64,000 nucleotides of DNA from Egicoccus sp. AB-alg6-2 (lineage in GTDB: Bacteria > Actinomycetota > Nitriliruptoria > Nitriliruptorales > Nitriliruptoraceae), in NCBI RefSeq assembly GCF_041821025.1, contig NZ_JBGUAY010000005.1:396664-460663 (forward strand), given 5' to 3'. Position 1 is the stretch's first letter; each line of letters opens with the position of its first letter. A program made the position numbers and the translations under genes. The notes below the pieces were generated by a model. That model saw nothing but the letters and a program-made list of their open reading frames with translations, was not told the DNA's origin and searched no databases. Below are positions 28,978-36,354 of this stretch, in pieces.

Positions 28978-29595
28978 TCAGCGCAGGCCGAGCTGACGGC
29001 TGCAGGAGGGCCACGCCTGCCAGCCCTGGCGCTCGAGGAGGATCTCGGCGCGACGGATCTGCTCCGCCTTCGAGTTCTCGTGCGGGTAGCCGCTACCGCC
29101 GACCCACCGCCACGAGTCGATGGTGAACTGCAGGCCGCCGTAGAAGCTGTTGCCGGTGTTGATGCTCCAGTTGCCGCCCGACTCGCACTGTGCGAGGCGG
29201 TCCCAGACACTGACATCGACGCCGGAAGTGGCCGGAGCCGGCTCGTCGGGCGCCGGTTCGGGCTCCGGCTCGGGCTCGGGCTCGGGCGCCGGCGCGGGCT
29301 CAGGCTCGGGTTCCGGTTCGGGCTCAACGGCGACGAGCTCGGTACGGGCCTCGACCGCCTCCGTCAGCGCAGCGGTCAGGGGTACGTCGCCGGCCGGGCG
29401 TGGCTCGACGCGGTCGCTCGGGGTGACCGAAACGGTGCGCACGACGGCCGTGCGCTCGTCGGGCTCGTCGGATGACGCGTTCGCGTCGAGGGTGACGGCA
29501 GCCGTCGCGACAGCCACGAGGGCGCCAGCGACGGTGAAGCGTTGGATGACACGGCGGGGGGTGGCGGTCCGGGTCGTGCAGGCACGACGGGACAT
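28978..29595 (-). CDS. Secreted Rpf-like transglycosylase (resuscitation-promoting factor type)
   Basis: A 205-residue secreted protein. An Arg-rich signal peptide (residues 1-41, with RRVIQRFTVAGALVAVATAAV) is followed by a Pro/Glu repeat spacer (about 90-120, perfect Glu-Pro dipeptides) and a C-terminal lysozyme-like Rpf domain: VWDRLAQCESGGNWSINTGN, where the Glu is catalytic, then YGGLQFTIDSWRWVGG, ending in a second Cys (WPSC) for the domain disulfide. Rpf enzymes cleave peptidoglycan glycans and promote exit from dormancy. The ATG at 29595 has AGGAG upstream. Confidence 0.9.
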   Translation of the reverse strand: MSRRACTTRTATPRRVIQRFTVAGALVAVATAAVTLDANASSDEPDERTAVVRTVSVTPSDRVEPRPAGDVPLTAALTEAVEARTELVAVEPEPEPEPEPAPAPEPEPEPEPEPAPDEPAPATSGVDVSVWDRLAQCESGGNWSINTGNSFYGGLQFTIDSWRWVGGSGYPHENSKAEQIRRAEILLERQGWQAWPSCSRQLGLR

Positions 29596-29770
29596 GCGAA
29601 CTCCTGGAACGGGGGCAAGGGGGATGGCGGCGAGTGCGGTGCCTGCCCGGCTGGATGACGGGCGGCGGTGAGGGGTGGTGCCGCCGAACGGCTGGAACGG
29701 TGACCGGTGTGCGGGTGACCACCCCCACGGGACCCTGCCCATCCGGACACTGGACTCGCGCGGGAGGGCC

Positions 29771-29796
29771 GCACCCCGGTCGCTCGACCGGGGTGC
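29771..29796. repeat. Perfect 12-bp inverted repeat
   Basis: GCACCCCGGTCG and its reverse complement are separated by two bases, in the middle of a divergent promoter region. It could be an operator for a dimeric regulator or a terminator-like hairpin. Confidence 0.55.
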
Positions 29797-29872
29797 AACC
29801 CGGTCGTGCGGTCAGGGGACGACGAGCGCGTACCGCTCGTGTCCACGGGCGCTTGCATCAGCGCGCACTCGG

Positions 29873-29878
29873 TATTCT
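29873..29878 (+). promoter_or_regulatory. Predicted -10 box for the DMT transporter
   Basis: TATTCT, unusually AT-rich for this genome, predicts transcription from about 29885 and a leader of about 47 bases. No well-spaced -35 was seen. Confidence 0.45.
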
Positions 29879-29931
29879 GGCGTTTTCGTCCGGCTGACCG
29901 AACGGCAGCCCGAGCTCCCCGGGGCCCCGTC

Positions 29932-30906
29932 GTGGTCACACCTGGTCCGTCGTCGCCGGCGCGCAACCGTCTCCTCGCAACCTCGAGCGGGACCAACCTC
30001 GACGCGTTCGGCACCAGCGAGTGGGGGTTGCTCGCCGCCGTGGCGACGATCTGGGGCACCTCGTTCCTGTTCGTCGCCATCGGCCTGGAGGCGTTCGAGC
30101 CGGGGCTGATCACCCTTGCCCGCGTCGGCCTCGGCGCGGCCGCGCTCGCCCTGGTCCCCGCCGCCCGCAGGACCGCGATCGCGCGCGAGGACCTTCCGCG
30201 CGTTGCGCTGCTCGGGGTGATCTGGATGGGGATCCCGCTGCTGCTGTTCCCGGTGGCCCAGCAGTGGATCGACTCGTCGGTGGCGGGCATGGTCAACGGC
30301 GCGATGCCCCTCACGACGGCGATGTGGTCGGCGTTGCTGCTGCGGCGACTGCCGGGCCGCACCCAGGCCATCGGGCTGGTCGTGGGCTTCTTCGGGATCC
30401 TGGCGATCTCGCTGCCGGAGCTCCCGGTCGGCGCCACACGCACCGGCACGGCGGAGACCGCGCTCGGCACCGGTCTGGTCTTCGTCGCGATCGTGCTGTA
30501 CGGGCTGTCGGCGAACCTCGCCGTACCGCTGCAACAGCGTTACGGCGCCCTGCCGGTGCTGCTTCGCGCGCAGCTGGCCGCGCTGGTGGTGATCGCCCCC
30601 TTCGGCGTCGCCGCGATCGGCCCCTCGCGTTGGGACCCGATGGCTGCGCTGGCGATGCTGCCGCTCGGGCTGCTCGGCACCGGGCTGGCCTTCGTGCTCA
30701 TGGCCACCCTGGTCGGCCGCGTCGGTGGCCCGCGCGGGTCGGTGGCGGTCTACTTCGTGCCGGTCGTCGCCATCGCCGCGGGCATGCTCTTCCGCGCGGA
30801 GCAGGTCCATCCACTGGCGCTGCTCGGCACGCTGCTGGTCCTCGCGGGAGCGTGGATCACCTCGCGGCGCGAACCCCTTCCGCCCGCGCCGCTCGGACGC
30901 GGCTAG
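29932..30906 (+). CDS. EamA/DMT family transporter
   Basis: A 324-residue drug/metabolite transporter with ten transmembrane helices in two EamA repeats. The first starts GLLAAVATIWGTSFLFVAIGLEAFEP (the WGTSF motif is family-typical), and the second contains LGLLGTGLAFVLMATLVGRVGG and YFVPVVAIAAGMLFRAEQVHPLALLGTLLVLAGAW. Substrate unknown. The start is uncertain: GTG at 29932 is the best candidate but has no Shine-Dalgarno, and the first 25 residues look unstructured. It overlaps the convergent thiamine-binding-like gene by 4 bases. Confidence 0.83.
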   Translation: MVTPGPSSPARNRLLATSSGTNLDAFGTSEWGLLAAVATIWGTSFLFVAIGLEAFEPGLITLARVGLGAAALALVPAARRTAIAREDLPRVALLGVIWMGIPLLLFPVAQQWIDSSVAGMVNGAMPLTTAMWSALLLRRLPGRTQAIGLVVGFFGILAISLPELPVGATRTGTAETALGTGLVFVAIVLYGLSANLAVPLQQRYGALPVLLRAQLAALVVIAPFGVAAIGPSRWDPMAALAMLPLGLLGTGLAFVLMATLVGRVGGPRGSVAVYFVPVVAIAAGMLFRAEQVHPLALLGTLLVLAGAWITSRREPLPPAPLGRG

Positions 30907-31220
30907 GCCGACTGGGGGCCACGGTCCTGCAACGCCTGCTCGACGCGCCGGGTCTTGTACGCCAGCGAGTGCTCGTGGCCCGCACCGGGATGGTGGTCGA
31001 GCTTCATCACCAACGAGACCCGTGGCGCGTAGCGCTCGCAGATGTCGATGCATTCCTTGAGCAGGGCCTGGATCTCGTCCCATTCACCCTCGACGTTGGT
31101 GAACATCGCGTTGGTCTCGTTGGGCAGACCACTGGCTCGGATGGCGGCGACACACTCGGCGACGGCATCGCCGACGTGGTTCTGCTCGCCGACGGGAGCG
31201 ACGGAGAAGGCGACGATCAC
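30903..31220 (-). CDS. MTH1187/YkoF-type thiamine-binding protein
   Basis: A 105-residue protein of the MTH1187 family (thiamine-binding domain, ferredoxin-like fold). Diagnostic segments are IVAFSVAPVGEQNHVGDAVAECV, NAMFTNVEGEWDEIQALLKECID and ISLVMKLDHHPG-like RVSLVMKLDHHPG. Family members bind thiamine or a related small molecule as multimers; no transport genes lie next to it. The GTG at 31220 has an AAGGAG Shine-Dalgarno. Confidence 0.87.
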   Translation of the reverse strand: MIVAFSVAPVGEQNHVGDAVAECVAAIRASGLPNETNAMFTNVEGEWDEIQALLKECIDICERYAPRVSLVMKLDHHPGAGHEHSLAYKTRRVEQALQDRGPQSA

Positions 31221-31322
31221 GGGATGACTCCTTGCTGGGGGACGTCGAGGTCGCAGCCTGCCAGACGTCACGGCCCGCCCAACGGGCCGGTCGCCGAGTG
31301 TCGGGGCCCGGGCGCCCGTGGG

Positions 31323-31328
31323 TAGGCT
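31323..31328 (+). promoter_or_regulatory. Predicted -10 box for the qcr operon
   Basis: TAGGCT, implying a leader of about 85 bases before qcrC. No clear -35. Confidence 0.35.
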
Positions 31329-31419
31329 GCCGCCTCCGTCGGGGGCACGCGCATCGCGCTCCAGCGCCCCCACGTGACGCTCCCCTCCGTCTTGATGCCT
31401 CCGCATGAAAGGTGAGGCC

Positions 31420-32292
31420 GTGTCGGCCGACGCATCGACGTTCGCGTCGGACCGTGGCCGTCGAGGGGCCCGCTTCGTGCTCGGGCTCGTGGCGGTCGTC
31501 GCGGTCGCGATCGGCCTCAACCTCCTCTTCGGTCCCGACGCCCGGGCGCAGGAGCCGGGCCTCGGCGCACAGTGGGCACAGGACCCCGAGCTCGTCGACC
31601 GCGGCGCGCAACTGTTCGGGGCCCACTGCGCGCTCTGCCACGGTGAGCAGGGCCGTGGACTGCAGCAGCCGGGCCCGCAGGCGGGGCCGCCGCTGCTGGG
31701 CGTCGGTGCCGCTTCGGTCGACTTCATGGTGCGGACCGGCCGCATGCCGATGACCGACGCGCAGCACCGGCTGCAACGTGGCGACCAGCGGTTCAGCGAC
31801 CCCGACCGCCGGGCGCTGGTGGCGTTCGTCGAGAGCCTCGCGCCCGGCGAGGGCCCCGACATCCCCGACATCGAGGGCTGGGAGGAAGCCGACCTCTCGC
31901 ACGGCCTCGAGTTGTTCACCCGCAACTGTGCGGCCTGCCACGGCCCCACCGCCCAGGGCATCGCCGTCGGCCAGCGCGACGTGTCCTCGACCCTGGACGT
32001 CGCCTCACCGATCGAGATCGCCGAGGCGATCCGTTCGGGCCCCGGCGTGATGCCGCGCTTCCTCGACGACACCATGGACGAGGAGGACCTGCAGGCGGTC
32101 ACGGCCTGGGTCATGGACCTGCGCGACCGCGAACGGCCCGGCGGCTGGTCCTTCGGTCGCTCGGGCCCGGTCGCCGAGGGTGCGATCGCCATCGTGCTCG
32201 GACTCGGGCTGCTCGCGATCGTGATGTACCTGCTCGGTGAGAAGGCCCACGACGAGTACGACGAGGTGGAGGAATACCGTGGCGAGCGGTGA
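31420..32292 (+). CDS. qcrC: Cytochrome bc1 complex di-haem cytochrome c subunit
   Basis: A 290-residue membrane-bound cytochrome c with two c-type haem motifs, CALCH (70-74) and CAACH (170-174), framed by an N-terminal signal-anchor (about 19-37) and a C-terminal transmembrane helix (about 245-267). Actinobacterial QcrC carries electrons from the Rieske protein directly to the aa3 oxidase in the bcc-aa3 supercomplex, replacing a soluble cytochrome c. The distal Met ligands are probably in GRMPM and PGVMPRF. The GTG at 31420 has an AAAGGTG Shine-Dalgarno; an ATG at 31405 has none. It overlaps qcrA by 14 bases. Confidence 0.93.
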   Translation: MSADASTFASDRGRRGARFVLGLVAVVAVAIGLNLLFGPDARAQEPGLGAQWAQDPELVDRGAQLFGAHCALCHGEQGRGLQQPGPQAGPPLLGVGAASVDFMVRTGRMPMTDAQHRLQRGDQRFSDPDRRALVAFVESLAPGEGPDIPDIEGWEEADLSHGLELFTRNCAACHGPTAQGIAVGQRDVSSTLDVASPIEIAEAIRSGPGVMPRFLDDTMDEEDLQAVTAWVMDLRDRERPGGWSFGRSGPVAEGAIAIVLGLGLLAIVMYLLGEKAHDEYDEVEEYRGER

Positions 32293-33205
32293 GCGGGGCG
32301 GCACGCGTGCCGACCAGTGGCGCGAGCAGCGCGAACGCGAGGACCGGGGCGCCCGCGTCGCTGCCCTGTTCTTCGTGGTCGCCATCGTGGCCGCGTTCGG
32401 GCTCATGTTCGTCTACGTGGCCGGCGGGCAGACCCAGCTGGAGGGGCTGCTGCTGTTCATCGCGTTCGGGGCCGTCGGCACCGGACTCGGTGTCTGGGGG
32501 AAGAAGGTCGTCGGGCCGAAGATCGTGGTCGAGGAGCGTTACCCGATGCGGTCCTCGGACCAGTCGCGCGACGCCTTCGAAGCCGCCTACGAGGAATCGC
32601 TCGGTGAGGCGGTCGTCGGCGGCCGACGGCGATTCCTGCTCCGCCTGCTCGCCGGCGCTGGCGCGTCGCTCGGGCTCGCGCTGCTGGTCCCGCTGCGCAG
32701 TCTCGGGCCGGGACCGGGCGGTGACATGTTCGTCACCGAGTGGCAGGACGGACGACGGCTCGTCGACGCGTCCGGGAACCCGATCCGCCCCGAGCAGATG
32801 TCGGCCGACGAGGTCCGCACCGTCTTCCCCGAGGGCGCCGAGGGCGACGCCAAGGCGCAGGCGCTGCTGATCGGTACCCGTCCCGACCAGCTCGATCGCG
32901 ACGCGTTGCCGCGCGAGACCGTCGACGACCTCGTCTGTTATTCGAAGATCTGCACCCATGCCGGCTGCCCGGTGGGGCTCTACCGCGCCTCGGTCGGCGA
33001 GCTGATCTGCCCCTGCCACCAGTCGACCTTCGACGTCAACCGCGCCGCGATCGTGGTCAGCGGACCCGCCGGCCGTGGCCTGCCGCAGCTTCCCCTGGGC
33101 GTCGACGACGCCGGCTACCTGGTCGCCACCGGCGACTTCAGCGAACCGGTCGGCCCCTCGTTCTGGAACATGACCCACGACGTGCAGGCGGAGGACGTGA
33201 CGTGA
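32279..33205 (+). CDS. qcrA: Cytochrome bc1 complex Rieske iron-sulfur subunit
   Basis: A 308-residue Rieske protein with three transmembrane helices (about 27-48, 55-74 and 119-138), the actinobacterial form. The third helix is led by GGRRRFLL, a Tat-type signal. The [2Fe-2S] site is CTHAGC (225-230) and CPCH (244-247), each giving a Cys and a His ligand plus a disulfide Cys. The protein accepts electrons from menaquinol at the Qo site of QcrB. The GTG has GGAGG 6 bases upstream, inside the end of qcrC, and the stop overlaps the qcrB start (GTGA). Confidence 0.95.
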   Translation: MASGERGGTRADQWREQREREDRGARVAALFFVVAIVAAFGLMFVYVAGGQTQLEGLLLFIAFGAVGTGLGVWGKKVVGPKIVVEERYPMRSSDQSRDAFEAAYEESLGEAVVGGRRRFLLRLLAGAGASLGLALLVPLRSLGPGPGGDMFVTEWQDGRRLVDASGNPIRPEQMSADEVRTVFPEGAEGDAKAQALLIGTRPDQLDRDALPRETVDDLVCYSKICTHAGCPVGLYRASVGELICPCHQSTFDVNRAAIVVSGPAGRGLPQLPLGVDDAGYLVATGDFSEPVGPSFWNMTHDVQAEDVT

Positions 33206-34575
33206 GCGCTTCCGACACCCGCCGCCGGCACGGCGGTCCCGTGGACGACCTCGCCCGCTGGCTCGACGACCGTCTGCGTCTCGCCGAAGGCTCGAAGAAG
33301 TACCTCAACAAGGCGTTTCCGGCCCACTGGTCGTTCCTGCTGGGCGAGGTGGCCCTGTTCTCCCTCGTCGTGCTGCTGTTCACCGGCACGTTCCTGGCGT
33401 TGTTCTACACGCCCGACGCCCGCCTGGTGGTCTACGACGGCCCGTACGCGCCCCTGCAGGGCATGGAGATCTCGGCCGCCTACGAGTCCACGCTCCGCCT
33501 GTCGTTCGAGGTGCGTGCGGGCCTGCTGATGCGCCAGATCCACCACTGGGCCGCGCTGGTGTTCGTCGCCGCGATCGTGGCCCACATGCTGCGCGTGTTC
33601 TTCACCGGCGCGTTCCGCAAGCCACGCGAACTCAACTGGGTCATCGGCGTCGCGCTGCTCCTGCTCGCCTTCGGCGCCGGCTTCACGGGCTACTCGCTCC
33701 CCGACGACCTGCTCAGCGGCACCGGTCTGCGCATCGGCTACTCGGTGGTGCTGGGCATCCCGTTCATCGGTCCGCTGCTCGGCTTTCTGCTGCTCGGCGG
33801 CGAATACCCCGGGACGGACACGATCAGCCGTCTCCACATCGCCCACGTGATGCTGATCCCGGCTGGCCTGCTGGCCCTGCTCGGCGCCCACCTCGCCATC
33901 CTGATGCGGCAGAAGCACACCCACAAGCCGAGCAACCTCGCCCGCGAGGACAACGTCGTCGGCGAGCCGCTGTTCCCGAGCCAAACCCTGACCACGCTCT
34001 CGCTCGGGGCCTTCACGATCGCGGTGCTCTCCCTGCTCGGTGGGTTGTTCGAGATCAACCCCGTGTGGCTGTACGGCACCTACGAGCCCTACGAGGTCTT
34101 CGCCCCGGCGCAACCGGACTGGTACATGGGCTGGACCGAGGGCCTGGTCCGGCTGTGGCCGGCGTGGGAATGGACGATCCTCGGCGTCACCCTGCCCTCG
34201 ACGTTCCTGCCCGCCGTCGGCATCGGGGGCCTGATCTTCACCGTCATGTTCGCCTGGCCGTGGATCGACCGCCGATGGGTGGGCCGTGACGACTTCGAGC
34301 ACCACCTGCTCGAGCGCCCGCGCGACAACCCGTTGCGGACCGGCATCGGGGTCGCGGCGCTGACCTTGATGGCGGTCATCTTCGTCGCCGGCTCCAACGA
34401 CGTCATCGCGTCCAACCTGACCATGGGTCTGCAGACGCTGACCAACCTGCTCCGCCTGGCCTGCTTCGTGCTCCCCCCGATCGCGGGGTACGTCGCCTAC
34501 CGGCTCGCCTGGTCGCTCAAGCGCAGCGAGACCTCGGTCGAGGCCGCGGCGGCAACCCGGTCCGGGTCGGACTGA
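33202..34575 (+). CDS. qcrB: Cytochrome bc1 complex cytochrome b subunit
   Basis: A 457-residue cytochrome b with about nine transmembrane helices. Haem-ligand histidines lie in the second helix (RQIHHWAALVFVAAIVAHMLRVFF) and the fourth (RLHIAHVMLIPAGLLALLGAHLAILM). GYSLPDDLLSGTGLRI and the PDWYMGWTEGLVRLWPAWEW segment replace the mitochondrial PEWY region and form the Qo site. Actinobacterial QcrB is longer at the C-terminus than b6-type proteins, as here. Oxidises menaquinol. GTG start overlapping the qcrA stop, with GGAGG 7 bases upstream. Confidence 0.95.
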   Translation: MSASDTRRRHGGPVDDLARWLDDRLRLAEGSKKYLNKAFPAHWSFLLGEVALFSLVVLLFTGTFLALFYTPDARLVVYDGPYAPLQGMEISAAYESTLRLSFEVRAGLLMRQIHHWAALVFVAAIVAHMLRVFFTGAFRKPRELNWVIGVALLLLAFGAGFTGYSLPDDLLSGTGLRIGYSVVLGIPFIGPLLGFLLLGGEYPGTDTISRLHIAHVMLIPAGLLALLGAHLAILMRQKHTHKPSNLAREDNVVGEPLFPSQTLTTLSLGAFTIAVLSLLGGLFEINPVWLYGTYEPYEVFAPAQPDWYMGWTEGLVRLWPAWEWTILGVTLPSTFLPAVGIGGLIFTVMFAWPWIDRRWVGRDDFEHHLLERPRDNPLRTGIGVAALTLMAVIFVAGSNDVIASNLTMGLQTLTNLLRLACFVLPPIAGYVAYRLAWSLKRSETSVEAAAATRSGSD

Positions 34576-34576
34576 C

Positions 34577-34993
34577 GTGACGGCGTTCCACCGCTATCTG
34601 GGTGCCCTCGTGGTGCTGTTGTTCGTCGTGATCGTGCTGTGGGCGCTGCTGCTGCGCGTCGCCCGGCGCGAGGAGGCGCCCGACGGGCTGTGGGCGGTCC
34701 AGCACTGGACCGAGAACCTGCTCGTCGTACAGACGGTGCTCGGCATCGTCCTGCTGCTGCTCGGACGGCGCGTGTTCGCCCAGCCCGACGCCTGGCTGCA
34801 CTACCTGTACGGCTCGTTGTTCCCGCTCATCGCCATGGTCGCGGGTCGCCTCGCGAGCATGCGCCGTGAGCGGTTCTCCTACCTCGGCCTGGCGTGGGGC
34901 GCGTTCTTCGCCTTCGGGTTGACGCTGCGCGCGTTGCAGACCGGCTGCGGGTACAGCATGGGCGAGATCGCCCGTTGTCTGCGTCTGGCCTGA
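34577..34993 (+). CDS. Four-helix membrane protein linked to the qcr operon
   Basis: A 138-residue protein with four predicted transmembrane helices (about 6-28, 44-64, 72-93 and 103-120) and two Cys near the C-terminus (QTGCGYSMGEIARC). It starts one base after qcrB, so is almost certainly co-transcribed and coupled. A possible accessory subunit or assembly factor of the bcc complex; not a recognised qcr or cta subunit. His in the first helix (FHRYLG) and in HWTENLL could in principle bind haem, but this is speculation. Confidence 0.7.
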   Translation: MTAFHRYLGALVVLLFVVIVLWALLLRVARREEAPDGLWAVQHWTENLLVVQTVLGIVLLLLGRRVFAQPDAWLHYLYGSLFPLIAMVAGRLASMRRERFSYLGLAWGAFFAFGLTLRALQTGCGYSMGEIARCLRLA

Positions 34994-35076
34994 TGGCCAG
35001 CGTCACCGGGGAAGATCGCGGCGCCTGGTGACGTTGAACCCTGCCCACCCCCTTTCCCCCGACTCGAGGAGTTCGC

Positions 35077-35685
35077 GTGCGTCTGCGCTTCGGCATCACC
35101 TTCGACTACCTGTGCCCGTTCGCCAGGAATGCCAACGAGCACGTGGTGGCAGCCCTACGCGGCGGCGCCGACTGGGACGTCGACTTCGTGCCCTACAGCC
35201 TCGCGCAGGGGCACGTCGAGGAGGGGCAGCCGGACGTCTGGGATCACGACGACCCCGAGGCCGCCTCGGGGATCCTCGCGCTGGAGGTCGGACTGCTGGT
35301 CCGTGACCGCTACCCCGACGCGTTCCTCGACGTCCACGAGGCCCTCTTCGCCGCCCGCCACGACGAGGGCGGCGACCTCAAGGACCCGAAGGTACTGGCG
35401 GCCGCACTCCGTACGGCAGGACTCGATGCCGAGGCCGTGCTCGCCGACGTCGCCGAAGGCGAGGTCCGCGAGCAGCTGCGCAAGGAGCACGACGCCGGCG
35501 TCGCGGAGTATCACGTCTGGGGGGTACCGACCTTCATCGCCGGTGACCGTGCCGTGTTCGTGCGCCTCATGGACCGTCCCGAGGGCGACGTCGCCAAGGC
35601 GACCCGCAGCATCGAACAGGTCATCGACCTCGTGGTGAACGCGCCCATGCTCCACGAGTTCAAGCAGACCGACCTGCCGCGGTAA
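35077..35685 (+). CDS. DsbA-family thioredoxin-fold protein (CPFA motif)
   Basis: A 202-residue DsbA-fold protein without a signal peptide, hence cytoplasmic. The N-terminal strand leads to DYLCPFARNANEHV: one Cys (residue 13) of the usual CPxC pair is kept and the second is Ala. The VWGVPTFIAGDRAVFV cis-Pro loop and the helical insertion are present. Single-Cys forms of this family include mycothiol-dependent reductases and FrnE/HCCA-isomerase-like proteins, which fits an actinobacterium. The GTG at 35077 has GAGGAG upstream. Confidence 0.78.
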   Translation: MRLRFGITFDYLCPFARNANEHVVAALRGGADWDVDFVPYSLAQGHVEEGQPDVWDHDDPEAASGILALEVGLLVRDRYPDAFLDVHEALFAARHDEGGDLKDPKVLAAALRTAGLDAEAVLADVAEGEVREQLRKEHDAGVAEYHVWGVPTFIAGDRAVFVRLMDRPEGDVAKATRSIEQVIDLVVNAPMLHEFKQTDLPR

Positions 35686-35721
35686 CGGCCGGCGTCCCTG
35701 CCGCGGTAACCGAAGGCGTCA
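35674..35721. repeat. Imperfect 24-bp tandem duplication at a gene end
   Basis: Two adjacent 24-base units (35674-35697 and 35698-35721) share 20 positions, including CTGCCGCGGTAAC, the last codons and stop of the DsbA-like gene. The second copy reaches the 3' end of the convergent ACT gene. Confidence 0.5.
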
Positions 35722-36093
35722 GACGCCCAGGATCTCGCGGGCGCGGGCGATGTCGTCGGCGACCACGACCAGTCGGCTGCCACCCGCGATGTAGGCCTGT
35801 TCGATGTTGACGCCGGCATCGGCGAGCTTGCGGCAGGCCGCACCGAGGTGACCGGGTTCGTCGGGCAGCGCGACGATGGCGACCTCGCGCGCCGCCTTGA
35901 CGTCGAAGCCCGCGTCGCGCAGGACCAGGACCGCCTCGTCGGCCTTGTCGACCAGCAGGTGCACGATGCCCTTGCCCTGCCCGGTGAAAGCGCTGATGGC
36001 CTCGATGTTGATGCCGGCCGTGCCGAGCGTCTCACCGAGACGTGCCACCACACCGGGCTCGTCGTCGGGGATGATGACCAGGTCCTTGCTCAC
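35719..36093 (-). CDS. Double ACT-domain protein
   Basis: A 124-residue protein made of two ACT domains: the first opens IIPDDEPGVVARLGETLGTAGINIEAI, the second IVALPDEPGHLGAACRKLADAGVNIEQAY. Each has the Asp/Gly ligand-binding turn. ACT pairs bind amino acids or act as regulatory sensors; there is no catalytic domain attached. The GTG at 36093 has a GAGG Shine-Dalgarno. Divergent from tRNA-Asn. Confidence 0.82.
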   Translation of the reverse strand: MSKDLVIIPDDEPGVVARLGETLGTAGINIEAISAFTGQGKGIVHLLVDKADEAVLVLRDAGFDVKAAREVAIVALPDEPGHLGAACRKLADAGVNIEQAYIAGGSRLVVVADDIARAREILGV

Positions 36094-36182
36094 AACGGCC
36101 TCGCATGTCGGTGGTCGTCGAGGCTAGCCGGCGCACCGTCGCCCGCGCGACGGCGGCGTTCGAGGCTGCCGACGGCCGTTGC

Positions 36183-36188
36183 TACACT
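36183..36188 (+). promoter_or_regulatory. Predicted -10 box for tRNA-Asn
   Basis: TACACT, 26 bases before the mature tRNA 5' end, with a TTCGAG -35-like element 18 bases upstream. Confidence 0.5.
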
Positions 36189-36214
36189 GCCCGCCGCGCT
36201 CGGCGCTGCTTCAT

Positions 36215-36287
36215 TCCGGGGTAGCTCAGTTGGCAGAGCGTTCGACTGTTAATCGAAATGTCGCCGGTTCGAGCCCGGCCCCCGGAG
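36215..36287 (+). tRNA. tRNA-Asn (GTT anticodon)
   Basis: A 73-base cloverleaf: acceptor TCCGGGG/CCCCGGA, D-arm AGCTCAGTTGGCAGAGC, anticodon loop CTGTTAA with anticodon GTT, T-arm CCGGTTCGAGCCCGG, discriminator G. CCA is not encoded. Followed by a strong terminator hairpin. Confidence 0.95.
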
Positions 36288-36300
36288 CCTCGCAACACCC

Positions 36301-36327
36301 CGACGGCCGCCCCCTGGGCGGCCGTCG
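36301..36327 (+). terminator. Terminator after tRNA-Asn
   Basis: A perfect 12-bp GC stem (CGACGGCCGCCC/GGGCGGCCGTCG) with a CCT loop, 14 bases after the tRNA. It may also serve the convergent quinone reductase gene. Confidence 0.75.
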
Positions 36328-36354
36328 TCGTGTGTCAGCCCGGTCGCGTCGCGC

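Larger units (their letters stand above)
29596..29931. other. Divergent intergenic region between rpf-like and DMT transporter genes
   Basis: These 336 bases hold no credible gene. I see a perfect inverted repeat at 29771-29796 and a TATTCT box at 29873-29878. I looked for a ydaO-type c-di-AMP riboswitch, common before rpf genes, and could not match its conserved blocks. Confidence 0.5.

Noticed and set aside
29596..29931. ydaO c-di-AMP riboswitch before the rpf-like gene
   Set aside because: I could not find its conserved blocks in order; only an isolated palindrome is present.
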